Origin: an uncultured Clostridia bacterium
Lineage (GTDB): Bacteria > Bacillota > Clostridia > Oscillospirales > Ruminococcaceae
Length of the DNA stretch: 7,258 bases
Assembly (NCBI GenBank): GCA_937901465.1
Contig: CALGTU010000041.1
Span: 1 to 7,258 of the forward strand
Reading direction: 5' to 3'
A program made the translations under genes and the position numbers. This document shows positions 1 to 6,384 of the stretch, piece by piece. Numbering within the stretch: the first letter of the stretch is position 1; each line of letters opens with the position of its first letter. The notes beneath the pieces were generated by a model. It worked only from the letters and a program-made list of their open reading frames with translations. It was not told the origin of the DNA and searched no databases.

Positions 1-43
1 TTAAAAACCCCGTGGCTTAATAATTTCTTAAGTTTTTTATCTG

Positions 44-71
44 TTGTTTTTTAATATACGGGTTTTATACT
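44..71 (+). promoter_or_regulatory. Possible sigma-A-type promoter for the HD-GYP/kinase/DegV operon
   Basis: A -10-like TATACT (66-71) lies 16 nt downstream of a weak -35-like TTGTTT (44-49), about 30 nt before the first start codon. The -10 matches the consensus at five of six positions but the -35 only at three, so the call is tentative. No other promoter was seen before the first gene. The first bases of the window (1-40) hold only a short AT-rich inverted repeat followed by a T run, which may be the tail of an upstream terminator. Confidence 0.4.
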
Positions 72-102
72 CATAGTCGAGAAGGGGAAAGGAAGGAGAC
101 TC

Positions 103-1164
103 ATGTCACAGAATTCCAATTCAAACATAAATATACTTGTCGTTGATGACGACAAATCAAATCTTTTAATTGCCCAGAAGCTTCTCTCCGACGAATATCG
201 CGTCGCTGCAGTAAACTCAGGAGAAAAGGCATTTGAATATCTTGAAAAAAACGAGCCATCACTCATTCTTCTTGATATCTCTATGCCCGGTATGAACGGT
301 CTTGAAGTTATGGAGCAGATAAGATGTAATTCCAACTGGTGCAGAATACCTGTTATCTTCCTTACCGCCGACCGCAGTAACGAAACAGAAGAAAAATGTT
401 TTGAACTCGGAGCAGTAGACTATATCTCAAAACCCTTTGTTGCAAGTATAATGCATAAAAGAGTTGACAGAATGATAGAACTCGAAGAATATCGTAAACG
501 TCTTGAAAGAATGGTTGCCGCACAGCTTGCTCAGATAACAAAAATGCAGCATGATGTTATCATCACAATGGCGAACGTAATTGAAAGTCGAGACGGTACA
601 ACAGGCGAACATGTAAAGAGAACAAGTATCTATACAATGATGCTTGCTGAAAAAATGCTCGAAAAGGGTCTTTATGCAGACGCTCTTACACCTGAATTCC
701 TGGAAAATATCCGTAACGCCGCACCTCTCCATGACATCGGAAAAATAACAATTCCCGATGCTATTCTTTCAAAGCCTGACAGACTTACAAAAGAAGAATA
801 CGCACTCATTCAGAGCCATTCGAAAGCAGGCGCTGATATGCTTAAGAAAAATATGCCGGGAATGGTAGACCCTGATTTTCTTCAGGTTGCTTGTGATATG
901 GCAAATTATCATCACGAAAAATGGGATGGCAATGGTTATCCCGAAAAGCTCAAAGGCGAAGAAATTCCTCTCTCAGCGAGAATACTTGCTGTTCCTGACG
1001 TTTATGATGCACTCGTTTCAAAGCGTCAGTATAAAGAGGGAATGAGCGTTGAAAAAGCATTCGAAATTATGTATGAAGATTATAACAAGGGCTTTGAGGG
1101 AGTGATTCTTGATACCTTTGCCGAACTCAAACCCGAACTTATAAAAATGCTCGAAAAAGACTAA
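103..1164 (+). CDS. Response regulator with receiver and HD-GYP domains (probable c-di-GMP phosphodiesterase)
   Basis: A 353-residue cytoplasmic two-component output protein. Residues 10-125 are a complete receiver domain: acidic pair D15/D16, phospho-acceptor D58 in LLDISMPGMNG, T88 and K110 in the ISKPF motif. A helical linker (about 126-155) leads to an HD-GYP domain (about 155-350) with H170, the HD pair H210/D211 in LHDIGK, H239, the H270/H271 pair, and the signature HHEKWDGNGYP ending at P280. HD-GYP domains with these metal-binding residues usually hydrolyse cyclic di-GMP, so phosphorylation of D58 probably controls c-di-GMP turnover. One small oddity is the VPDVYDAL motif, where proline precedes metal ligand D299 in place of the usual alanine. 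The start is supported by GGAAGGAG at 91-98. It is the first gene of an operon; the kinase gene begins 14 nt after its stop and is the likely phospho-donor. Family assignment is secure; catalytic activity is inferred from motifs. Confidence 0.95.
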   Translation: MSQNSNSNINILVVDDDKSNLLIAQKLLSDEYRVAAVNSGEKAFEYLEKNEPSLILLDISMPGMNGLEVMEQIRCNSNWCRIPVIFLTADRSNETEEKCFELGAVDYISKPFVASIMHKRVDRMIELEEYRKRLERMVAAQLAQITKMQHDVIITMANVIESRDGTTGEHVKRTSIYTMMLAEKMLEKGLYADALTPEFLENIRNAAPLHDIGKITIPDAILSKPDRLTKEEYALIQSHSKAGADMLKKNMPGMVDPDFLQVACDMANYHHEKWDGNGYPEKLKGEEIPLSARILAVPDVYDALVSKRQYKEGMSVEKAFEIMYEDYNKGFEGVILDTFAELKPELIKMLEKD

Positions 1165-1178
1165 AAGGGGAATTATTT

Positions 1179-3302
1179 ATGGAATGGTTGAAACAACTGA
1201 AACCCTATATCCGAAGTCTTAAAGAAAAACGAAACGATTTCAGCGTTACAGTTTTAAGTATCGGACTTGCGGTTTTCGGTGCGTATTATCTTATTATGTC
1301 CATAATATGTCTTGCCGTTAAAGATACCGAAATGGTAATTGTCAACGGAATAGGCTGTTTATGGGCATTAGGGTCAATACTTGTTTTCAACCATATAAAG
1401 AATAAAAATGTCATGGCTGTTTCATGTATAATTTTTGTTCTTATCTTTATGTGTTACCTTGTATGGAGTGGCGGAAACGAAGGATTTGGTGCTATATGGC
1501 TTCTTATTGTTCCCGCGGTAGGAATGTATTTCCTTTCACTTTATTACGGCTGCTTAGCAAGCATAATAATGGGAATAATCCTCTCTGTTTATATGTGGAC
1601 ACCGCTTTCAGCCATAGGTTATCAGTATGCACCCATCTATTTCATAAGATTTCCTATTGCTTATTGGGCAAATACAATAATCTGTATATTTATCTTTTCA
1701 AGAAGTTATCGCTATCGTGAAAAGCAGAAGGAACTTCTTGAAAAAGCAAATAAGGCGAATAAAGCAAAGAGCAACTTTCTTGCCAACATGTCACACGAAA
1801 TAAGAACACCCATGAACGCTATCATGGGTATGTGTGAACTCAACCTCGCCGAAGATATCTCAGATACAGTCCGTGAAAATTCAGAAAACATACGTGTATC
1901 GGGTAAAAATCTTCTGAATATTATAAACGACCTTCTCGATTTCTCAAAAATCGAATCGGGTAAAATGGAACTTATATGTCAGAAATATCGCCTTTCTTCA
2001 ATGCTCAATGAAATTATAAATATGGCTGTTGCCAGAAAGGGCAATAAACCGATAGAGTTTCTTGTTAATATCGACCCTTCCGTTCCTGACTTGTTATACG
2101 GCGATGAAACACGTATAAAGCAGGTTATAATAAATCTTCTTACAAACGCCGTTAAATTTACAGAGCATGGAGGAGTTATTCTTTCTGTTTCATCAAGAGA
2201 AGAAAGCTATGGCATAAACCTTATTATCTCTGTAAGAGACAGCGGAATAGGAATTGAAGAAAGTGCAATAGATACAATTTTCAGCGATTTTCAACAGGTT
2301 GATAAAAAACGAAATCATTTTATCGAGGGAACAGGCCTCGGACTTCCTATTTCAAAACAACTTGTAAGAATGATGAATGGCGTTATAACTGTAAACAGCG
2401 AATATGGCGAGGGAACAGAGTTCAGAGTTGTTATCCCTCAGAAAGTTGTTGATAGTTCTCCTGCCGTTAAAATCAGAAATCCCGAATCCGTAAGAATACT
2501 TTATTACATAGATAAAGGCTTTTCACCCGAAAGCTTTGCGAAAGAAAATTATTCTTATATTTTAGATACATTCTCATCTTCATCTTCAGTAAAAAGTGTA
2601 AGATGCGAAACTCTTGAAGAAACAAAGAAAGAAATCCTTTCAGGAAAATATACTCATATCTTTGTTTCAAAAGCGGGTTATAAAGAAGATAAATCATATT
2701 TTGAAAACCTTTCAGAAAAACTTAAAGTAACCATAGTTCAGGACAGAACAGACGCAATTCCTGTCGGAAATAAAATCAGAACCCTTTATAAACCTTTCTA
2801 TTCTCTTCCGATAGCAAATATCGTAAATAATGAAAAAATCGCATTCGAAAATGAAGATGAAAAGAACTATGATTCTGTTGATTTCACATCACCCGAAGCC
2901 CGCATTCTTGTGGTTGACGATAACGAAATGAATCTTAAGGTAGCTAAAGGACTTTTAAAGAAATATAAATCGTCAGTTTCTGTTGCTTTAAGCGGAAAAG
3001 AATGTCTTGAAATTTTAAAGAAAGAGCGTTTCGACCTTATTCTTATGGACCATCTCATGCCCGAAATGGATGGTATTGAAACACTTACCCGTATAAGAAA
3101 TTCTGATGATGAAAATATAAGAAAAATACCTGTCATAGCACTGACAGCAAACGCTGTAAGCGGTATGAGAGAAATGTTTTTGAAATCGGGATTTGATGAT
3201 TATGTTTCAAAACCCGTTGAAATTCTTGCTTTAAGAAGAGCACTTGAAAACTGGTTGCCCGAAGAAAAAATAATAAGAGAAAGGGGAGATAACAATGACT
3301 AG
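1179..3302 (+). CDS. Membrane hybrid sensor histidine kinase (6 TM, HisKA, HATPase, pseudo-receiver, receiver)
   Basis: A 707-residue hybrid kinase. Residues about 22-174 contain six hydrophobic segments with short loops and no large extracellular domain, so the signal is probably sensed in or near the membrane. A charged helical linker (175-200) leads to HisKA with phospho-acceptor H206 in SHEIRTPMNAIMG. The ATPase domain carries N323 (N box, LLTNAVKF), D354 (DSGIGI), the FSDFQQVD segment and GTGLGL at 384-389. Residues about 437-550 look like a degraded receiver: SVRILYYID opens it and LYKPF (536-540) keeps the lysine, but the acidic pair and phospho-Asp are missing. Residues 574-695 form an intact receiver with D580/D581, D624 (LMDHLMPEMDG) and K678 (VSKPV). 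No C-terminal Hpt domain is present, so onward relay needs a separate Hpt protein or direct transfer from H206. AAGGGG (1165-1170) supports the start. It lies between the HD-GYP regulator and degV-like genes; its last 8 nt overlap the latter. Confidence 0.95.
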   Translation: MEWLKQLKPYIRSLKEKRNDFSVTVLSIGLAVFGAYYLIMSIICLAVKDTEMVIVNGIGCLWALGSILVFNHIKNKNVMAVSCIIFVLIFMCYLVWSGGNEGFGAIWLLIVPAVGMYFLSLYYGCLASIIMGIILSVYMWTPLSAIGYQYAPIYFIRFPIAYWANTIICIFIFSRSYRYREKQKELLEKANKANKAKSNFLANMSHEIRTPMNAIMGMCELNLAEDISDTVRENSENIRVSGKNLLNIINDLLDFSKIESGKMELICQKYRLSSMLNEIINMAVARKGNKPIEFLVNIDPSVPDLLYGDETRIKQVIINLLTNAVKFTEHGGVILSVSSREESYGINLIISVRDSGIGIEESAIDTIFSDFQQVDKKRNHFIEGTGLGLPISKQLVRMMNGVITVNSEYGEGTEFRVVIPQKVVDSSPAVKIRNPESVRILYYIDKGFSPESFAKENYSYILDTFSSSSSVKSVRCETLEETKKEILSGKYTHIFVSKAGYKEDKSYFENLSEKLKVTIVQDRTDAIPVGNKIRTLYKPFYSLPIANIVNNEKIAFENEDEKNYDSVDFTSPEARILVVDDNEMNLKVAKGLLKKYKSSVSVALSGKECLEILKKERFDLILMDHLMPEMDGIETLTRIRNSDDENIRKIPVIALTANAVSGMREMFLKSGFDDYVSKPVEILALRRALENWLPEEKIIRERGDNND

Positions 3303-4137
3303 AATTGTTGTTTCAACAGATTGCATATGTGACCTTCCCCTTAAACTTATCGAAAGATATTCTATCCCTGTGATGTATTATTATATCAATATCGATGAAT
3401 TCCGATTCCGCGATATAAAAGAGATTGATTCAACAAGCGTTCTTGAATATCTTGAAGATAATAAAAAAGCAACAAGTACTAGTGCGCCTGAAGAAGAATA
3501 TAAAACCTTTTTTGAGGAAAATACCAAAGAAGGAAATATACTTATTCATATAACATCTTCCAAACAACTCAGCGACGGATATAAAAATGCATTTGAAGCA
3601 TCTAAAAATATGGAGAATGTCTTTGTTGTTGATTCCTGCAAGATTTCAGGTGCTATGGGAATACTCGTCGTAACCGCAGCAGACCTTGCAAGAAAAGGTG
3701 CAACAGTTGAGATTATCCTTAAAGAACTTGAAAAAGTCCGCGAAAAGATAGAGTGTTCATTTGTTCTTAAATCCGCTGATTCTCTCACACAGAACAGCCG
3801 TATGGACCAGCGTATTACAGACCTTTTAAACACCCTTTCTGTTCATCCTGTCATGTCTGTAAAAAACAGAAAACTTATATTCGAAAAGTTTATTTTAGGA
3901 AACGAAAAGCAGTATATACGCAGCTATATAAAAGCTGTTCTTTATCATCCTTCTGATATAGATGATAACCTTCTTATCATAAATACAGTTGGATTTTCCT
4001 ATGAAATGCAACAGTTTATAATTTCTGAAACAAAGAAATATGTTGATTTCAAGCATATATATGTTGAAAAGGCATCGGCAACCATTTCCTGCAACTGCGG
4101 TTCGGGAACGTTCGGTCTTTTGTTCATGAGAAGATGA
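3295..4137 (+). CDS. DegV family protein (probable fatty-acid-binding), divergent C-terminal motif
   Basis: A 280-residue cytoplasmic protein of normal DegV length. DegV proteins bind a fatty acid; FakB members present it to the kinase FakA, but most members have no proven role. Family landmarks are the N-terminal VVSTDCICDLP (compare the usual DSt.DLp), TSAPEEEY at 62-69 (usual TSqPs), ITSSKQLSDGY (86-96, usual SSklSGTy), VVDSCKISGAMG (111-122), LTQNSRM (164-170, usual LkkgGRi) and HPVMSV (184-189). The C-terminal motif, normally like HTGPGalG, reads NCGSGTFG (267-274), so the histidine and proline are replaced and headgroup binding may differ. The start overlaps the kinase stop by 8 nt and has AAGGGGAG at 3281-3288, indicating translational coupling. 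No clear intrinsic terminator follows, so some transcription may continue into the Spo0A-like gene. A DegV protein tied to a kinase operon suggests a lipid-related signal, but that is inference. Confidence 0.88.
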   Translation: MTRIVVSTDCICDLPLKLIERYSIPVMYYYINIDEFRFRDIKEIDSTSVLEYLEDNKKATSTSAPEEEYKTFFEENTKEGNILIHITSSKQLSDGYKNAFEASKNMENVFVVDSCKISGAMGILVVTAADLARKGATVEIILKELEKVREKIECSFVLKSADSLTQNSRMDQRITDLLNTLSVHPVMSVKNRKLIFEKFILGNEKQYIRSYIKAVLYHPSDIDDNLLIINTVGFSYEMQQFIISETKKYVDFKHIYVEKASATISCNCGSGTFGLLFMRR

Positions 4138-4177
4138 TGTTTGCTTTTGTTCGGATTTTACGCGTTTTTCAGTCGAT

Positions 4178-4210
4178 TTTGTCGAATTTTTTACGACTGT
4201 ATTCGACAAA
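4178..4210. promoter_or_regulatory. Inverted pair of Spo0A boxes (putative operator)
   Basis: TTTGTCGAAT (4178-4187) and its exact reverse complement ATTCGACAAA (4201-4210) form a 10-bp perfect inverted repeat with a 13-nt spacer. Each arm contains TGTCGAA, the core of the Spo0A binding site (0A box) known from Bacillus and Clostridium. The centres are 22 bp apart, about two helical turns, which would place both sites on one face of the DNA. A shorter repeat, CAGTCG (4170-4175) with CGACTG (4194-4199), is interlaced with it. The downstream arm covers the predicted -35 of the next gene, whose product itself has a Spo0A DNA-binding domain. It is not a terminator, as no T run follows the second arm. 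The sequence match is direct; binding is inferred. Confidence 0.75.
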
Positions 4211-4230
4211 TGCTATTGTCTTTGTATACT
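4203..4230 (+). promoter_or_regulatory. Predicted sigma-A promoter of the Spo0A-like gene
   Basis: The -35 TCGACA (4203-4208) and -10 TATACT (4225-4230) are 16 nt apart, each matching the consensus at five of six positions. Transcription would begin near 4237, giving a leader of about 47 nt. The -35 lies inside the downstream Spo0A box, a layout compatible with either activation or repression by a Spo0A-type protein. Confidence 0.6.
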
Positions 4231-4283
4231 TATTATGGTAAACTTTTATTAGCTTATATAAATAACATGAAAGAATTATTGAT

Positions 4284-5054
4284 ATGAAGATTGTATATTA
4301 TAAAAATCCCGAAAGTGAATATCATCCTGTCGGAAGCATAATTTCTCCCGATGAGGCAGATGTTGCCATAAAGTGTTTTGATTCCGAAAACGAACTTTCG
4401 TATATAAAAGAACATCTTCCGGATATTATAATTTTTGAAGAATCTGCTATGCCTTTTGCAATGTCGGTGTTTTTCGAACTTATTTCATCTGAAGAAAACT
4501 ATTCTCCGAAAGTTCTTGTTTATTATCCCGATGAAAAAACGGCCGGTTTCAAAGATTATAAAACAGATGAACCTTTCGGAAAATTCGGCATTGTTGATTC
4601 GGTTGAATCCGAATACGACTGCCTTGATGACGACGGAAAACATGATATGAAAGCGCTCGTGTCTGGGATTTTGTCAGAACTCGGAATACCTGTTCATATT
4701 TCAGGTTATCGCTATCTTAAAAAGGCCGTTCTCATATCTCTTTATAATCCAGAGGCTGTGAATAGTATAACTAAAGATATTTATCCCGTTATCGAAAGAC
4801 AATTCAAAACCTCGCGCGGTTCAGCAGAAAGATCAATGCGTCATGCAATCGAATCTGTGTGGGATAAATCAGATTCTTTCTGCCTTAAACTATATTTTTC
4901 TAGAAGAAAGAAACCTTCAAATTCTGTATTTATATCAATTGTTTCTGATGATATAAGAAATCATTGTAAAGCAGAAATAGAAAAAGAAATAGAAATCAGA
5001 GAAAGTTGCAGAAAATACGCAAGAAGAAAGAAAAAATGTGTATATAAAAAATAA
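4284..5054 (+). CDS. Spo0A-like transcriptional regulator with a degenerate receiver domain
   Basis: A 256-residue protein close in length to Spo0A (about 267). Residues about 137-230 match the Spo0A C-terminal DNA-binding domain: ISGYRYLKKAV (139-149), IYPVIERQFKTS (166-177), the recognition-helix signature ERSMRHAIESVW (182-193), and KPSNSVFISIVSD (210-222), very like KPTNSEFIAMVAD of Bacillus Spo0A. Residues 1-115 have receiver-like strand spacing (MKIVYYKNPE; LPDIIIFEESAMP) but lack the first-strand acidic pair, and glutamate E52 stands where the phospho-Asp belongs. I could not place the conserved lysine. Phosphorylation control is therefore probably lost. A lysine/arginine-rich helical tail follows (231-256). 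The ribosome site is weak (GAAAG at 4269-4273). Its promoter carries inverted 0A boxes, so auto-control or control by the main Spo0A is likely. A terminator begins at its stop codon. It is most likely a Spo0A paralogue, not the cell's only Spo0A. Confidence 0.88.
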   Translation: MKIVYYKNPESEYHPVGSIISPDEADVAIKCFDSENELSYIKEHLPDIIIFEESAMPFAMSVFFELISSEENYSPKVLVYYPDEKTAGFKDYKTDEPFGKFGIVDSVESEYDCLDDDGKHDMKALVSGILSELGIPVHISGYRYLKKAVLISLYNPEAVNSITKDIYPVIERQFKTSRGSAERSMRHAIESVWDKSDSFCLKLYFSRRKKPSNSVFISIVSDDIRNHCKAEIEKEIEIRESCRKYARRKKKCVYKK

Positions 5055-5088
5055 ACCCCTGTAAATATACAGGGGTTTTGTTATTTTA
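5053..5088 (+). terminator. Rho-independent terminator of the Spo0A-like gene
   Basis: An 11-bp perfect stem (5053-5063 with 5068-5078; core CCCCTGTA/TACAGGGG) with a four-base AATA loop is followed by a T-rich tail reading TTTTGTTATTTTA from 5076. The stem begins within the TAA stop of the Spo0A-like gene. Confidence 0.93.
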
Positions 5089-5090
5089 TG

Positions 5091-5119
5091 TTGCAATTTT
5101 TGTCGGAATATGTTAAAAT
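5091..5119 (+). promoter_or_regulatory. Predicted extended -10 promoter of the Ntn-hydrolase gene
   Basis: A -35-like TTGCAA (5091-5096) and a -10 TAAAAT (5114-5119) are separated by 17 nt, with TGT immediately before the -10 (extended -10). Transcription would begin near 5126, inside the left arm of the inverted repeat at 5113-5154. The upstream gene ends at a strong terminator, so a separate promoter is expected here. Confidence 0.65.
5099..5108 (+). promoter_or_regulatory. Possible degenerate Spo0A box in the promoter spacer
   Basis: TTTGTCGGAA (5098-5107 by eye, core TGTCGGA at 5101-5107) differs at one position from the 0A core TGTCGAA and lies between the -35 and -10 of the Ntn-hydrolase promoter. 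With one mismatch in an AT-rich region this could be chance; the interest comes from the two perfect boxes about 0.9 kb upstream. Confidence 0.3.
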
Positions 5120-5154
5120 AGAACTTGTTGAAAAAACAACAAGTTCTATTTTAA
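5113..5154. repeat. Perfect 18-bp inverted repeat overlapping promoter and ribosome site
   Basis: The left arm at 5113-5130 (TTAAAATAGAACTTGTTG) is perfectly complementary to the right arm at 5137-5154, around a six-A centre (5131-5136). The left arm contains the -10 box and the predicted start point; the right arm ends with the first two bases of the AAGGAG Shine-Dalgarno (5153-5158). RNA started near 5126 would carry only a few bases of the left arm, so the symmetry fits a protein operator better than an RNA hairpin. A read-through transcript from upstream would instead fold the whole hairpin next to the ribosome site. No T run follows, so it is not a terminator on this strand. Confidence 0.85.
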
Positions 5155-5164
5155 GGAGAAAAAT

Positions 5165-6379
5165 ATGGAAAAAACCAAAAAGATTTCAGCAAAGAAAATA
5201 ATTCTCTCGATAATTTCCGTTATACTTGTGATAATTCTCGTTCTCGGAATAATTATCGGCATAGTATGGCATAACGAAATATCAGCAGTTATGAGTTTCA
5301 AGAAAGTACGTGAAAGAAACGACGCCCATGAAGATGGTGCCGTTTATATGATGACTGTCAAGGGCGGATTTTATCTTGATGAATTTATTGCACAGGGCGG
5401 AGTAAGTAATGATGATGATCTCATAAGCTTTATTTCAGGAAATATAACAAAAGGTATTGTTGATATAAGCGTTGATGTTCCCGAAATTTCCTGCTCATCA
5501 TTTACAGCAGAAACCAAAGAAGGCGACAGAATTTTCGGAAGAAACTATGATATGTCAAAAACAAATACCTGTATCGTTTATACAGAGGGCGTAAACGGCA
5601 GACATTCTACAATTTCAACTGTAGACCTTCAGTTTTTAGGAATGGATTGCGATTCCGATGTAAAAGGCCTTATGAATAAGGTAACATGCCTTGCAGCAAC
5701 ATATGCGCCACTCGATGGCATAAACGATGCAGGTGTAAGTTGTGGTATTTATATGACATATCAGGGCGATGAAACAGTTGCAACAAACCAGATGACCGAT
5801 AAGCCTGATTTTACATCAACAACAATGCTCCGTATGATTCTTGATTATGCAGACAGCGTTGAAGAAGCCGTTGAAATCGCATCTGCTTACGATCTTCACG
5901 ATTCTGCCGATACTTCATATCATTATATGGTAGCTGATTCAACAGGAAAAAGTGCTATTCTTGAATGGGTTAACGGAACAGATATTACCGATAACGACGG
6001 AAGCACAAGAAAACTCGTTGTTACATATAATGATTCAGATGATAATATAGGAAAGCGTGAGGCTGAAAGCGATTATCAGTGGATTACAAACTTTGTAATT
6101 CTTCCCGGATATTATGAAGATGATTCTAAAAAACTCGGTTATGACCGTTATGAAAGAATCTATGAAGAACTTAAATCACGCGACGGAGTTGTAGAAGATG
6201 AAGACGACGGAATGAAGATTCTCTCATCAGTAGGTAGACGCGACTGGAATAACGACGACGATAATGCTCTTACAATTCATAGCGTTGTATATAACCTTAC
6301 AGACAAAACTGTGCTCTGGGTTTCAAATGAAAATTATGATGATGAAACCGCAATTTTTGAATTATCTTTTGAAAAATAA
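5165..6379 (+). CDS. Membrane-anchored Ntn-hydrolase, choloylglycine hydrolase/C45-like (linear amide C-N hydrolase)
   Basis: A 404-residue enzyme predicted to act at the cell surface. Lysine-rich residues 1-11 precede one hydrophobic helix (12-35) without a lipobox cysteine, so it is a signal anchor. After a segment of about 70 residues comes the putative nucleophile C110 in EISCSSF, then GRNYDM with R126 and D129. The Cys+16 Arg and Cys+19 Asp spacing equals that of bile salt hydrolase (Cys2, Arg18, Asp21), and N187 in DGINDAGVSCG corresponds to its oxyanion Asn82. HSVVYNLTDKTVLWV (372-386) resembles the usual C-terminal strand pair. Family members cleave amide bonds of bile salts, penicillin V, N-acyl amino acids or acyl-homoserine lactones, or transfer acyl groups; the substrate here cannot be told. 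Cys-nucleophile enzymes need a free N-terminal Cys, so cleavage before C110 is expected. AAGGAG six bases upstream fixes the start. It stands alone between two terminators, with its own promoter. Confidence 0.87.
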   Translation: MEKTKKISAKKIILSIISVILVIILVLGIIIGIVWHNEISAVMSFKKVRERNDAHEDGAVYMMTVKGGFYLDEFIAQGGVSNDDDLISFISGNITKGIVDISVDVPEISCSSFTAETKEGDRIFGRNYDMSKTNTCIVYTEGVNGRHSTISTVDLQFLGMDCDSDVKGLMNKVTCLAATYAPLDGINDAGVSCGIYMTYQGDETVATNQMTDKPDFTSTTMLRMILDYADSVEEAVEIASAYDLHDSADTSYHYMVADSTGKSAILEWVNGTDITDNDGSTRKLVVTYNDSDDNIGKREAESDYQWITNFVILPGYYEDDSKKLGYDRYERIYEELKSRDGVVEDEDDGMKILSSVGRRDWNNDDDNALTIHSVVYNLTDKTVLWVSNENYDDETAIFELSFEK

Positions 6380-6384
6380 TCGTG

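Noticed and set aside
16..38. CTTAA/TTAAG inverted repeat followed by a T run at the left edge
   Set aside because: The stem is only five AT-rich pairs, too weak to call a terminator; the upstream gene lies outside the window.
74..84. TAGTCGAGAAG after the first promoter as a Spo0A box
   Set aside because: Two mismatches to TGTCGAA make it too weak to support.
51..335. 94-codon minus-strand frame over the start of the HD-GYP regulator gene
   Set aside because: It lies opposite a receiver domain with intact motifs, its composition is shadow-like, and it resembles no family I recognise.
3895..4209. 104-codon open frame on the minus strand opposite the end of the DegV gene
   Set aside because: It is antisense to a well-supported gene, has no recognisable domain, and most of its length is explained as a shadow of the DegV reading frame. 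The part past the DegV stop covers the Spo0A boxes.
4178..4210. Inverted repeat read as a terminator of the DegV operon
   Set aside because: The second arm is not followed by a T run, the loop is 13 nt, and the arms match Spo0A boxes and overlap a promoter.
4267..4287. Mini-frame MKELLI whose stop overlaps the Spo0A-like start codon (ATGA)
   Set aside because: No ribosome binding site precedes it, and six codons in AT-rich DNA are expected by chance. Coupling through it cannot be excluded but is unsupported.
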